Positions 41,191-48,725 of a DNA stretch of 63,059 bases are shown here, piece by piece. The first letter of the stretch is position 1, and every line of letters starts with the position of its first letter. This stretch comes from Candidatus Peregrinibacteria bacterium. Its GTDB lineage: Bacteria > Patescibacteriota > Gracilibacteria > Peribacterales > Peribacteraceae. Under the pieces are notes generated by a model. It was not told where the DNA came from, did not search any database, and was given only the letters and a program-made list of their open reading frames with translations. The DNA lies in contig JACPXZ010000017.1 of NCBI GenBank assembly GCA_016196225.1, positions 1 to 63,059 on the forward strand, read 5' to 3'. The position numbers and the translations under genes were made by a program.

Positions 41191-41445
41191 TTATGACATA
41201 TTCTTCCGTGCAAAGTGCTTAAATCTGAAAGCACTACCTGAGCCTGTTTTCATATGTTTTTCAAATGCAATCGCTTTCTTCTCATCACGGAAACCACAAA
41301 ACCATTCAACATGCCACGGTCTTTTGCTTTTTGTAGCATCAACTGAACCTTCGTTGTGCTCTTTGAGGCGATCATTAATATCGGACGTATGCCCCACATA
41401 CTGATCGCCGTTCTTATTTTTAAGAATATAGACGAAATGCCACAT
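41191..41445 (-). CDS. GIY-YIG nuclease (UvrC/homing-endonuclease-like, short)
   Basis: An 84-residue single-domain protein: HFVYILKNKNGDQYVGHTSD (GIY reads VYI, YIG reads YVG), NDRLKEHNEGSVDATKSKRP and the C-terminal IAFEKHMKTGSG containing the catalytic Glu. Stand-alone domains like this are abundant in Patescibacteria and frequently sit beside tRNA genes. Here it lies 29 bases from R2 copy 2, next to tRNA-Gly(UCC), on the same strand. An in-frame extension to 41511 reads through the repeat and is rejected. Confidence 0.88.
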   Translation of the reverse strand: MWHFVYILKNKNGDQYVGHTSDINDRLKEHNEGSVDATKSKRPWHVEWFCGFRDEKKAIAFEKHMKTGSGSAFRFKHFARKNMS

Positions 41446-41473
41446 GCATTTCGATTGTAGGGAAAAACATATA

Positions 41474-41616
41474 GCCAGACTACGCGCTCTGGCGCTTCCG
41501 ACTTCGCCCATTGGGCTACGAGGGACAGGTCATCCGGCAGCCTTCGCATAGTCATATAAAAAAAGCTGGCCTGCCGGCCGTAGCTCCTTCGCAGAGGAGC
41601 GAAGGCTGGAGCGGGT
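41474..41616. repeat. R2 hairpin repeat, copy 2 (abuts tRNA-Gly UCC)
   Basis: It matches 35405-35545 except for a variable 15-base stretch in the middle and a few substitutions that preserve pairing or lie in loops. The closing stem CAGCCTTCG/CGAAGGCTG ends at TGG, the complement of the tRNA CCA, so the hairpin directly abuts the mature tRNA end. Confidence 0.85.
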
Positions 41617-41681
41617 AGCGGGAATCGAACCCGCGTCATCAGGTTGGAAACCTGAGGTAATAGCCACTATACCATACCCGC
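41607..41681 (-). tRNA. tRNA-Gly (anticodon TCC)
   Basis: Minus strand: acceptor GCGGGTA/TACCCGC, D arm GGTATAGTGGCTATTACC, anticodon stem TCAGG/CCTGA with loop TTTCCAA (TCC), T arm GCGGG-TTCGATT-CCCGC, encoded CCA. Its 3' end is the junction with R2, and degenerate copies of this end recur to its left. Confidence 0.95.
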
Positions 41682-41722
41682 ATGTTGCCGATGTGCTTCT
41701 TCATTGCATTATAGAGTAATGC

Positions 41723-41974
41723 CTAGACGGATATTTTCTCTAACTTCCTTTGATGCTTTGCCTGCATGGCAATAGTCGCCTCCAAGTCTTCCTGTAATGC
41801 CTGACGATGTTCTTTAGCTTCTTCAAAACCTCTATCCACTTTCTGTTCCAGACGTACGACGTCATTTTTGACACCTCGTATTTCCTGTTTCATGTCCTTC
41901 ATTTCCTGTTTCAATTCATACTTCATGCCCTGCATGTGTTCCAGAAGAACTTTATTAGTGATCTCATCCGCCAT
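41723..41974 (-). CDS. Small coiled-coil protein (VLLEHMQG family)
   Basis: An 83-residue, strongly heptad-patterned protein beginning MADEITNKVLLEHMQGMKYE, followed by LKQEMKDMKQEIRGVKNDVV. The N-terminal motif is shared with the tatD-linked gene at 12581. It lies 42 bases upstream of tRNA-Gly(UCC) on the same strand, so it may be co-transcribed with the tRNA. No function is recognised. Confidence 0.7.
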   Translation of the reverse strand: MADEITNKVLLEHMQGMKYELKQEMKDMKQEIRGVKNDVVRLEQKVDRGFEEAKEHRQALQEDLEATIAMQAKHQRKLEKISV

Positions 41975-42001
41975 GGACTGGATTCTACAGTAATGATTGA
42001 T

Positions 42002-42065
42002 AGACACAAACTCCCGATCTGTTTCATAGAGTCTTTCGATCTTTTTCTCTAATCTCTAAATATCC
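42002..42065. repeat. Inverted E-type element with TCTTTCGAT tail, copy 1
   Basis: AGACACAAACTCCCGATC, then GAGTCTTTCGATCTTTTTC and TCTAATCTCTAAATATCC. The start is the reverse complement of the E-element motif TAGGAGTTTGTGTC. The tail matches the copy at 42825. It precedes the TSUP gene by 25 bases. Confidence 0.6.
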
Positions 42066-42089
42066 TTATACGTTCACTGACTCCATACC

Positions 42090-42815
42090 ATGCCCATAGA
42101 AATCATTGCCATCGGTATTCTCACGCTCATTGCCTCCACCGTCGGAACAATGACCGGATTTGGCACGTCGACAATCATGATTCCTGTTTTGCTCTTTTAT
42201 TATCCCCTTCCACAAGCTCTTCTTCTTGTCGGCATCATCCACTTCGTTGGCGATATTTGGAAAATGATCCTCTTCCGCAAGGGGGCGACGTGGAATCTGT
42301 TGCTGCTCTTCGGGATTCCCAGTGTCCTTGCTGCCTATGCAGGCGCTCGTCTCACCCTGACAACGGAACCAACTTTGCTTTTGAGAATCCTCGGGGCTGC
42401 CCTCATCACATACATGTTCTTCCTTCTCTTCCATTCATCATGGAAGTTGCCAAAGTCGAACGCAACTGCAGTGGCGGGCGGCGCATTATCGGGATTGATG
42501 GCAGGCATCTTTGGGGTAGGAGGGGCAGTGCGAGGAGCGTTCCTAACCGCCTTTGATTTTCCTAAACACGTTTACATCTTCACCACCGGTGCCATCGCCT
42601 TCATGACCGATTCCATCCGCCTCCTTACCTATGGGATCGGCAATGTGAATCTGCCAAAAGAGCTCTGGTATGGAATGATCCTGTTTCTACCACTTTCCTT
42701 TGCCGGTGCATGGTTTGCGAAAAAGACTGTTGGGCATGTTTCGGAAAAAACATTTCGACAAATCATTGCCCTGTTTCTCGCTCTTGTTGGAATAAAGTTC
42801 CTGCTGTTTCCATAA
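42090..42815 (+). CDS. TSUP (TauE/SafE) family membrane protein
   Basis: A 241-residue protein with seven to eight helices. The two family signature regions are IASTVGTMTGFGTSTIMIPV in the first helix and AGGALSGLMAGIFGVGGAVR after the midpoint, both the glycine-rich half-repeat of TSUP. Members export or import sulfite, sulfoacetate or other anions. It is a single-gene module between two inverted E-type elements, right of tRNA-Gly(UCC). Confidence 0.9.
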   Translation: MPIEIIAIGILTLIASTVGTMTGFGTSTIMIPVLLFYYPLPQALLLVGIIHFVGDIWKMILFRKGATWNLLLLFGIPSVLAAYAGARLTLTTEPTLLLRILGAALITYMFFLLFHSSWKLPKSNATAVAGGALSGLMAGIFGVGGAVRGAFLTAFDFPKHVYIFTTGAIAFMTDSIRLLTYGIGNVNLPKELWYGMILFLPLSFAGAWFAKKTVGHVSEKTFRQIIALFLALVGIKFLLFP

Positions 42816-42824
42816 ACGGTTCAC

Positions 42825-42885
42825 GGACACAAACTCCTAGACCCAAAGGATCTTTCGATCTTTTTCTCTCATCTTTGAATATCCG
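42825..42885. repeat. Inverted E-type element with TCTTTCGAT tail, copy 2
   Basis: GGACACAAACTCCTAGACCC, AAAGGATCTTTCGATCTTTT, TCTCATCTTTGAATATCC. It is the reverse complement of the E-element core joined to the same tail as at 42002. It lies 10 bases after the TSUP stop. Confidence 0.6.
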
Positions 42886-42973
42886 CCTTTGTTGATAGTG
42901 TAGAACCATTCATTGGTGACCAATGTAGTGATCCTTTCTTTAAAAACAAGGAATCGCTAAACTCCTTCACCCT

Positions 42974-43591
42974 ATGCTCGAACAAGTAGAACTTCCAAAT
43001 GATGAAAGTTTATACAACGAAAGATTTTATGCACTGTACCGTGAGTATTTGCAAGAGCCGACTGTGCGCGCCAACCACGATCATGTTTTTCGGATGTTTG
43101 AGCAGTTTGCGCCAAAGGATCTCCGTGTCATGGATCTTGGTTATGGACTCGGTGAGTACTCTCTCCATGGCCATTATACGCAATATGCAGGTATTGATCT
43201 TAATACCACAGGACAAGTACCAAACTTTGTGCAGGCCGATTACCATGATCCATTATTTTTCTCTCGCATTCCATTCATTCCGACAGCTTTCACCAGTCTT
43301 TTCTCCATCGAGTGCTGTCATCCGGCAGAAGAAAAATACGCTCTCTACGAAAAACTATTTAAAAGCATCCCTTCTCTACAAGTCGCATTGGTAGGGGGAT
43401 TTTTTTATGAGAAGAGTCGTCATTTAGAGACCGTTCAAGAAACAGGTGGCATCATAAGTTATCAAACAGTTGAGGACCCTTCGCAGTATATCTCCGACAC
43501 TTTTTCCGAACTCAGGATGCATATACAAACACCATCCAAGATGTTCGGAGATGATGTCATCGAGGTTTGGAAAATCCTCAATCGACACTAA
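42974..43591 (+). CDS. SAM-dependent methyltransferase-like protein
   Basis: A 205-residue protein. VMDLGYGLGEYSLHG is a class I SAM-binding motif I in degenerate form (usual GxGxG reads GYGLG). AGIDLNTTGQ is motif II, and QADYHDPLFF corresponds to the acidic adenine-binding strand. The substrate domain is unknown. It has no neighbours in the same transcript. The 42886-42973 gap contains no further feature. It is the rightmost gene of the accessory stretch. Confidence 0.7.
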   Translation: MLEQVELPNDESLYNERFYALYREYLQEPTVRANHDHVFRMFEQFAPKDLRVMDLGYGLGEYSLHGHYTQYAGIDLNTTGQVPNFVQADYHDPLFFSRIPFIPTAFTSLFSIECCHPAEEKYALYEKLFKSIPSLQVALVGGFFYEKSRHLETVQETGGIISYQTVEDPSQYISDTFSELRMHIQTPSKMFGDDVIEVWKILNRH

Positions 43592-43612
43592 ACAAGAGTC
43601 GTAAAAATATGG

Positions 43613-43618
43613 TATAAT
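43613..43618 (+). promoter_or_regulatory. -10 element (TATAAT), near-leaderless
   Basis: TATAAT ends 9 bases before the GTG at 43628. There is no Shine-Dalgarno between them. Confidence 0.6.
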
Positions 43619-43627
43619 ATCCTTAAC

Positions 43628-44197
43628 GTGAAACACACAGTACTTCAATACGTAAAATTCATTATTCTCGTTCTCTGTTTCCTCCTCGCATACCTCCTGT
43701 ATCAGGGGGGCGCATTCCATACACTTATCGAAGCGCTCAACGGGCATGGATATATCTCCGTATTTCTTGCAGGTCTTCTCTTTAGCTCTGCCTTCACGAC
43801 ACCGTTTGCCATCGGTATGTTCGTAGAACTCGCACCGGATGTCTCTCCGCTCTTTGCTGCACCTGTGGGAGGACTCGGGGCGATGCTGGTGGATCTCTCT
43901 ATCTTCGAATACGCTCGCTTTTCCTTCCATGAAGAATTTCATCATTTTTGGAACCTGCACTGGATTCGACGCATAGGGTGGCACTTTCACCATCACTGGT
44001 TCCTTAAAAACATCCGTATTTACCTCCTCTGGTCCGTTGCCGGTCTCATCATTGCATCGCCCTTCCCCGATGAGCTCGGTGTGACACTCCTCAGTAGTGT
44101 TACCGACGTGCGGACACGCTTATTTGCTCTCTTTTGCTTTGGATTCAACACCATTGGTATTTTTCTTATTCTGATGGGAGCCAGAGCCATCGGATAA
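43628..44197 (+). CDS. Multi-pass membrane protein (possible VTT/DedA relative)
   Basis: A 189-residue protein with a GTG start and four to five helices. A His-rich cytosolic stretch (HEEFHHFWNLHW, WHFHHHWFLK) separates them. IIASPFPDELGVTLLSS near residue 145 resembles the re-entrant motif of VTT/SNARE-associated (DedA) proteins, but the fit is partial. The histidine cluster could bind metal. It stands alone between the methyltransferase-like and potassium-transporter-like genes. Confidence 0.6.
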   Translation: MKHTVLQYVKFIILVLCFLLAYLLYQGGAFHTLIEALNGHGYISVFLAGLLFSSAFTTPFAIGMFVELAPDVSPLFAAPVGGLGAMLVDLSIFEYARFSFHEEFHHFWNLHWIRRIGWHFHHHWFLKNIRIYLLWSVAGLIIASPFPDELGVTLLSSVTDVRTRLFALFCFGFNTIGIFLILMGARAIG

Positions 44198-44272
44198 GGG
44201 CGTTCACGTATAAGAGCACTCGCCCAGCACATTGCATGACGAGTGTTTTATCTATATCTTTACCATAGATTC

Positions 44273-46120
44273 ATGAAAAGCGATACCATATTCACCAAGC
44301 TGCGCAAAATATTTCTCGGAAAGCCGCTTGCAACGAGCGCCATTGTGCATGAGCGACTCACCAACATGCAGGGATTGGCAATTTTTGGAGCTGATCCCCT
44401 CTCTTCCACTGCATATGCGACAGAGGAAATTTTGCTGGTACTCGCAATAGTCGGTACCAGTGCTTTTTCGATTGCGATCCCGATTGCCCTCTCCATTTTT
44501 TGTCTCATTTTCGTTGTGGCAATTTCTTATCATCAAGTTATTCACGCCTATCCACAAGGAGGAGGAGTCTACAATGTCGCCCATAAGAATCTTGGCGAAT
44601 ATCCGGCCCTTATCGGTGCGGCATCTTTGCTGATTGACTATGTCCTGACAGCGGCGGTATCTACTGCAGCGGGTGTTGCGGCAATCACATCGGCGGTTCC
44701 CGACTTTTACCCCCATCGGGTGACGATCGGCATCGGGGTTGTTGTCGTCCTCATGTGGATGAATCTCCGCGGTGTTCGTGATTCTGGGAGAGTATTTTCC
44801 ATCCCTACCTATATCTTTGTGGCGTCGTTTGTTGGGATGATTGGATATGGAGTATGGCGCTATGTGAGTGGGACGTTCCCTGTCACGCACGCACTGGAGG
44901 TTCCTATTGAACCCATGGGGGCACTCGGGATACTCCTGATACTCCGGGCATTTGCCGCCGGCTGTACGGCGATGACGGGTATCGAAGCTATTTCGAATGG
45001 GACACAGGCGTTCAAGAGTCCGGAGGCAGAGAACGCTGCAAGAACACTTCGGCGTATGGCATATATGCTCGGGGGCATTTTCTTAGGCATTACCGTGCTC
45101 GCGTACTGGGGGCGAGTGACTCCACTTGCAGAGGAGACCATCATCTCCCAAATTGCGAAGCTTCTCTTCGATCAATCCCCGCTCTATTTCTTTATCCAAG
45201 GGGCAACGGCACTCATCTTGCTCCTCGCGGCAAATACGCCGTTTGCCGATTTTCCTCGTGTTGCATCACAACTGGCACAAGACGGCTATCTCCCGCGGCA
45301 TTTTCGTAACCTTGGTTCCAAACTTGTTTTTGCCAATGGCGTGATTCTCCTCGCCTTCTTTGCTGCCGCACTCATCTATATGTTCGAGGCTAAAGTTCAT
45401 GCGCTTATCCCGCTCTATGCGGTAGGGGTATTCCTCGGATTCTCGCTCTCGCAACTCGGCATGATTGTCCATTGGCTCCACAAGGGTCCCGGACACCAAA
45501 AAAATATTCTCATCAATGTCATTGGCTTGGTGACGACCGCCATCGTTTTTATCATCGTCTTCCTGTCAAAGTTCCTTCACGGCGCATGGATACTGATCCC
45601 GGCAATTCTTTTCATTGTGAGCTTCATGCGCGGGATCAAGCGGCATTACTTCAAAGTGGAGCATGTCCTTGCACTGAACGGTCAACCACTCCCTAACGTT
45701 ATGCCAGAGAAGACAGCGGTATTGCTCGTCTCTCGTCTCAATCGTGGGACACTCTATGCGCTCAAACTGGCACAATCATTTCAACCGGCTCACATCCGTG
45801 CGGTCCACAGCGCTATTGATCCTGAAGAGGGCGAAGAGGTTCGGCGGCAATGGGAAAAACACGTTGCCGATATTCCGATTGATATTCTCAATACAGAATA
45901 TCGTGATCTTATTGGCCCCATTCTCCGTTATTTGAAAGATCTTGATGCCAAATGGGAAAATAATTCGCTCATTGTCTTCCTCCCGCAAACCGCGCTCAAC
46001 CGATGGTGGCATTTTTTTCTTCATAACCAAACGAACAAGAAAATCCGTCTCGCCATCGAACAAGACCCCGACATTAATCCCGATATTTACGAAGTAACGG
46101 TAAAAACTCCCCGGCAGTAA
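44273..46120 (+). CDS. APC-superfamily potassium-transporter-like protein (KimA-like)
   Basis: A 615-residue protein with 12 membrane helices and a cytosolic C-terminal domain of about 160 residues. DPLSSTAYATEEILL in helix 1 and the YPQGGGVYNVAHKNLG loop match KimA/KUP-like amino-acid/polyamine/K+ transporters. In KimA the C-terminal domain binds c-di-AMP. Here the tail has VLLVSRLNRGTLYALKLAQS. No riboswitch is visible upstream; the leader is very short. Substrate assignment to K+ is by family. Confidence 0.8.
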   Translation: MKSDTIFTKLRKIFLGKPLATSAIVHERLTNMQGLAIFGADPLSSTAYATEEILLVLAIVGTSAFSIAIPIALSIFCLIFVVAISYHQVIHAYPQGGGVYNVAHKNLGEYPALIGAASLLIDYVLTAAVSTAAGVAAITSAVPDFYPHRVTIGIGVVVVLMWMNLRGVRDSGRVFSIPTYIFVASFVGMIGYGVWRYVSGTFPVTHALEVPIEPMGALGILLILRAFAAGCTAMTGIEAISNGTQAFKSPEAENAARTLRRMAYMLGGIFLGITVLAYWGRVTPLAEETIISQIAKLLFDQSPLYFFIQGATALILLLAANTPFADFPRVASQLAQDGYLPRHFRNLGSKLVFANGVILLAFFAAALIYMFEAKVHALIPLYAVGVFLGFSLSQLGMIVHWLHKGPGHQKNILINVIGLVTTAIVFIIVFLSKFLHGAWILIPAILFIVSFMRGIKRHYFKVEHVLALNGQPLPNVMPEKTAVLLVSRLNRGTLYALKLAQSFQPAHIRAVHSAIDPEEGEEVRRQWEKHVADIPIDILNTEYRDLIGPILRYLKDLDAKWENNSLIVFLPQTALNRWWHFFLHNQTNKKIRLAIEQDPDINPDIYEVTVKTPRQ

Positions 46121-46124
46121 AATG

Positions 46125-46130
46125 TATACT
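46125..46130 (+). promoter_or_regulatory. -10 element (TATACT), leaderless
   Basis: TATACT ends 7 bases before the ATG at 46138, so the transcript should begin at or next to the start codon. Confidence 0.6.
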
Positions 46131-46137
46131 ACTCTCG

Positions 46138-47070
46138 ATGATCGAATATCAACGGCTGATCATGGCCGATACCGTCCGGACCGCGGCTTTTGAGAAGGCT
46201 CTGCGTACAGTCGTCAAACCCGGCTGCACCCTCGTCGATGTTGGATCAGGAACGGGGTTCCTCGCTTTCCTTGCTTCCAAATTTGGAGCAAAGCGCTGCA
46301 TCCTTATCGAACGAGAACCGGAGTTCATTAAGATCAGCAAAGAGATGGCACGACGGAGTAACATCACGAACTGTACATTTATTTGTGGAGATTCACGCGA
46401 TATCAAAAAATCATTCAATGCCGACATCGTCATCTCCGAAACCTTGGGGAACTTCGCGTACGAAGAAAACATCATCGAGACGCTGCCTGACGCCCGGCGG
46501 TTCTTAAAGTCCGGTGGAGTGATGATCCCCCAAAGTCTCCGCATACATGCCGCTCCCGTCGTACGTGCTGCGCAATGGAAAGAAGTCACCGTATGGGATC
46601 GAGTGGGTTTTGATCTCGATTGGTCCCCATGTAAGGAGCGATCAGTGAACAACATGTATGTCAAAAAAGTGGAGAAGGCCGACCTTCTCCCCGTCCCTTC
46701 TCATACGACGCAGTGGGATGAAGTTTTATTCGCACATGGAAAAATCAAAAGCATCCGCAGTGCAAATCTCTCATGGAAACTCAACCACCCCGCAACGATC
46801 TACGGCATATGTCTCTGGTGGGACTGTACCCTCATCCCGGGGATCACTCTTTCGACAAGTCCATTCGCTCCCCCCACACACTGGCAACAAATCTTCCTCC
46901 CGATCCCCGATCCGATCGCCGGTGCTTCTCATGATACGATCGCATGCACCCTTCGATCCGATTCACGCCGGTCCGTAAAGATTAATGTGCAATGGGAGGT
47001 GTTACACAAAGACAAGACTGGGAAGGAACTTGTACAATGTCGCATGGACATGCGTCGAGGAGCGAGTTGA
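46138..47070 (+). CDS. Protein arginine methyltransferase-like enzyme
   Basis: A 310-residue class I methyltransferase with PRMT hallmarks. MADTVRTAAFEKAL resembles the N-terminal substrate helix. VDVGSGTGFLAFLASKFGAK (33-52) is motif I. ISETLGNFAYEENIIE carries the double-Glu loop (E101 and E109/E110). PPTHWQQIFLPI near residue 246 is the THW loop, followed by a beta-barrel region. PRMTs are common in eukaryotes and rare in bacteria. Possible targets include Arg-rich RNA-binding or surface proteins. No partner gene is obvious. Confidence 0.85.
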   Translation: MIEYQRLIMADTVRTAAFEKALRTVVKPGCTLVDVGSGTGFLAFLASKFGAKRCILIEREPEFIKISKEMARRSNITNCTFICGDSRDIKKSFNADIVISETLGNFAYEENIIETLPDARRFLKSGGVMIPQSLRIHAAPVVRAAQWKEVTVWDRVGFDLDWSPCKERSVNNMYVKKVEKADLLPVPSHTTQWDEVLFAHGKIKSIRSANLSWKLNHPATIYGICLWWDCTLIPGITLSTSPFAPPTHWQQIFLPIPDPIAGASHDTIACTLRSDSRRSVKINVQWEVLHKDKTGKELVQCRMDMRRGAS

Positions 47071-47161
47071 CTAAAAAAATAAATAGTATACTCTAGTTTA
47101 GTTGTTCGTTGACAACACTGGCTCGTTTGGAAAACCCAAAATCTTTTTAAGGAGGTGTTGT

Positions 47162-48022
47162 ATGTCGTCCAAATTCCCTTCGGACGTTGCCGTCGCATCC
47201 GCACTGGGGTCCGTGATCGCGCTCTCTGTTGCGCTGACCCTTGGTTGGTCCCCGTACCTCTGGCCTTTGGTTGGCCTGATCGCAGGACCGTTCTGTTACC
47301 GCCCACGTGAGGTGACTGCAACGATCGTTGCATTGAGTCACGCTCTCTATCGAACGCTGCGCAAAGGAATGCTTCCGGGTCCCACCACCCTGTGGATTAT
47401 GGGTGATGTGCTTTTGATCTTCGTTTCGATGGCAGTGATCCCCCTTATGGTCACGCTGCTGCTCATCGGGATGGGTATCCTGCCGCAGACTGCTCCTGAT
47501 GGAACTTCCGCCTTCGTCGTTGTTGCTCTGGGCCCAATGTGGATGAGCATGGCGTGTGGAGCCTTGGCATTGATCGCATGCTGCTCCATCATCCCAGAAC
47601 TCGAAACCCGTTGGAGTATGCCAATCACACGACTCGTCCTTCTGCCGCTTACAGGGCAAAACGGGTACCGAGTTTTCGGGACTCCCCGAAGAGATCGGAA
47701 ACTCACGCGGAAGGAAACATTCACCCTGTGTCTTTTCCTCCCGCCACTCTCACAGATGGCCATGCTCCTCTGGCTATTCATCATCCTCGATCTCCTCGTA
47801 ACATTGGTACTCGCATGCGCAAGTACCAAACGGATCGCGGCGATGTTTGGATCAACCATTGGATGCACTGCCGGCATGATCGCCGCACTCTGCGGGATCA
47901 CGTTTGCTCCAACAATTCTGGTGGTGGGAGCCAGCACGGGATGGTTTGCAGGACCAGTCCTCTACCTCCTACGTGAACACTTGGCAAACTCTCCAAGGAC
48001 AGTCCCCACCAACTCCTACTAA
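47162..48022 (+). CDS. Multi-pass membrane protein of unknown function
   Basis: A 286-residue protein with about seven helices in three groups and a cytosolic loop (GYRVFGTPRRDRKLTRKETF). No family is recognised. It begins after a perfect Shine-Dalgarno (AAGGAGGTG, 4 bases before the ATG), has a leader of about 60 bases downstream of a TATACT at 47087-47092, and ends in a strong terminator. It shares this expression layout with the genes at 8669 and 13402. Confidence 0.7.
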   Translation: MSSKFPSDVAVASALGSVIALSVALTLGWSPYLWPLVGLIAGPFCYRPREVTATIVALSHALYRTLRKGMLPGPTTLWIMGDVLLIFVSMAVIPLMVTLLLIGMGILPQTAPDGTSAFVVVALGPMWMSMACGALALIACCSIIPELETRWSMPITRLVLLPLTGQNGYRVFGTPRRDRKLTRKETFTLCLFLPPLSQMAMLLWLFIILDLLVTLVLACASTKRIAAMFGSTIGCTAGMIAALCGITFAPTILVVGASTGWFAGPVLYLLREHLANSPRTVPTNSY

Positions 48023-48050
48023 GTCAAGTACGATTCCAACGAGCCTCCTC

Positions 48051-48084
48051 ATCCCTCATGCCGATCAGTGTGAGGGATTTTTTT
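48051..48084 (+). terminator. Rho-independent terminator
   Basis: An ATCCCTCA/TGAGGGAT stem of 8 bp with a 12-base loop is followed by seven T. It ends the membrane-protein transcript and just touches the stop of the convergent sigma-factor gene. Confidence 0.85.
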
Positions 48085-48664
48085 ATCGAACAAGTGTCTC
48101 CTCAAGTTCTTTACGCAAACGCTTGCGGGCAATATGGAGACGGCGCTTAATCGTCCCCATCGGTGCATCAAGCCGATCAGCTATTTCCACTAAACTCTGC
48201 TCATCAAAATGGAATGCATTGATGACGTCTTTGTCTATGGGTCGAAGTTTCGCAACCACCCGATGCAGAGATTCGACTTCTTCTCTCCGTACCATGGCGT
48301 CTATCGGAGAATCCTGAGTTATCCTGTAATCAATATGCTTCACGATACCCACATCTTCCACAGACCATGCTCTGCTGCCACGAATCATCATATTAATCGC
48401 AAAATGCCGTGTTGTTGTCTTAAGCCACCCCAGAAAAGCCGCGGGGTCTCTGACATCGCAAATCTTGCGTAACGCCTGCAGGAATACCTCTTGCGCAATA
48501 TCATCTGCCAAATGTGTATCATTACTTATCCTGTATGCAATTCTCCGCACAATCGGTGCACACCGGACAATGAGCTCCTCCCACGCATGAAGGTCCCCCT
48601 CCTGCACGTACATCACAAGTGTGGCCAGAGGCGTTTCTGCTTCGATATGCTCTAAAGGCGGCAT
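48083..48664 (-). CDS. ECF-type RNA polymerase sigma factor
   Basis: A 193-residue sigma-70-family protein. Region 2 has RRIAYRISNDTHLADDIAQE and FLGWLKTTTRHFAINMMIRG; region 4 has LRPIDKDVINAFHFDEQSLV and PMGTIKRRLHIARKRLRKEL. It directs transcription of a regulon, usually under control of an anti-sigma partner, which is not evident nearby. A minus-strand promoter (TTGACA at 48700-48695, 16 bases, TATTAT at 48678-48673) predicts a start about 2 bases before the ATG. Confidence 0.93.
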   Translation of the reverse strand: MPPLEHIEAETPLATLVMYVQEGDLHAWEELIVRCAPIVRRIAYRISNDTHLADDIAQEVFLQALRKICDVRDPAAFLGWLKTTTRHFAINMMIRGSRAWSVEDVGIVKHIDYRITQDSPIDAMVRREEVESLHRVVAKLRPIDKDVINAFHFDEQSLVEIADRLDAPMGTIKRRLHIARKRLRKELEETLVR

Positions 48665-48672
48665 AGAATAAG

Positions 48673-48715
48673 ATAATAATATACTATTGAAAAATGTCAA
48701 TATTTCTCATATACT
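48673..48715. promoter_or_regulatory. Overlapping divergent promoters
   Basis: Minus: TTGACA (48700-48695), 16-base spacer, TATTAT (48678-48673), for the sigma factor. Plus: TTGAAA (48687-48692), 17-base spacer, TATACT (48710-48715), for the gene at 48726. The two promoters interlock, so polymerase binding to one should exclude the other. Confidence 0.65.
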
Positions 48716-48725
48716 GTCCATAGAT

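Noticed and set aside
41250-41639. Minus-strand peptides such as RRLPDDLSLVAQWAKSEAPE seen at both R2 copies
   Set aside because: They are translations of the R2 repeat and of tRNA-like sequence within it, not conserved proteins.
32431-42885. Classical integron cassette array with attC sites
   Set aside because: No integron integrase is visible, and the repeats lack the conserved attC ends (RYYYAAC/GTTRRRY). Only the general idea of hairpin-bounded gene cassettes fits.
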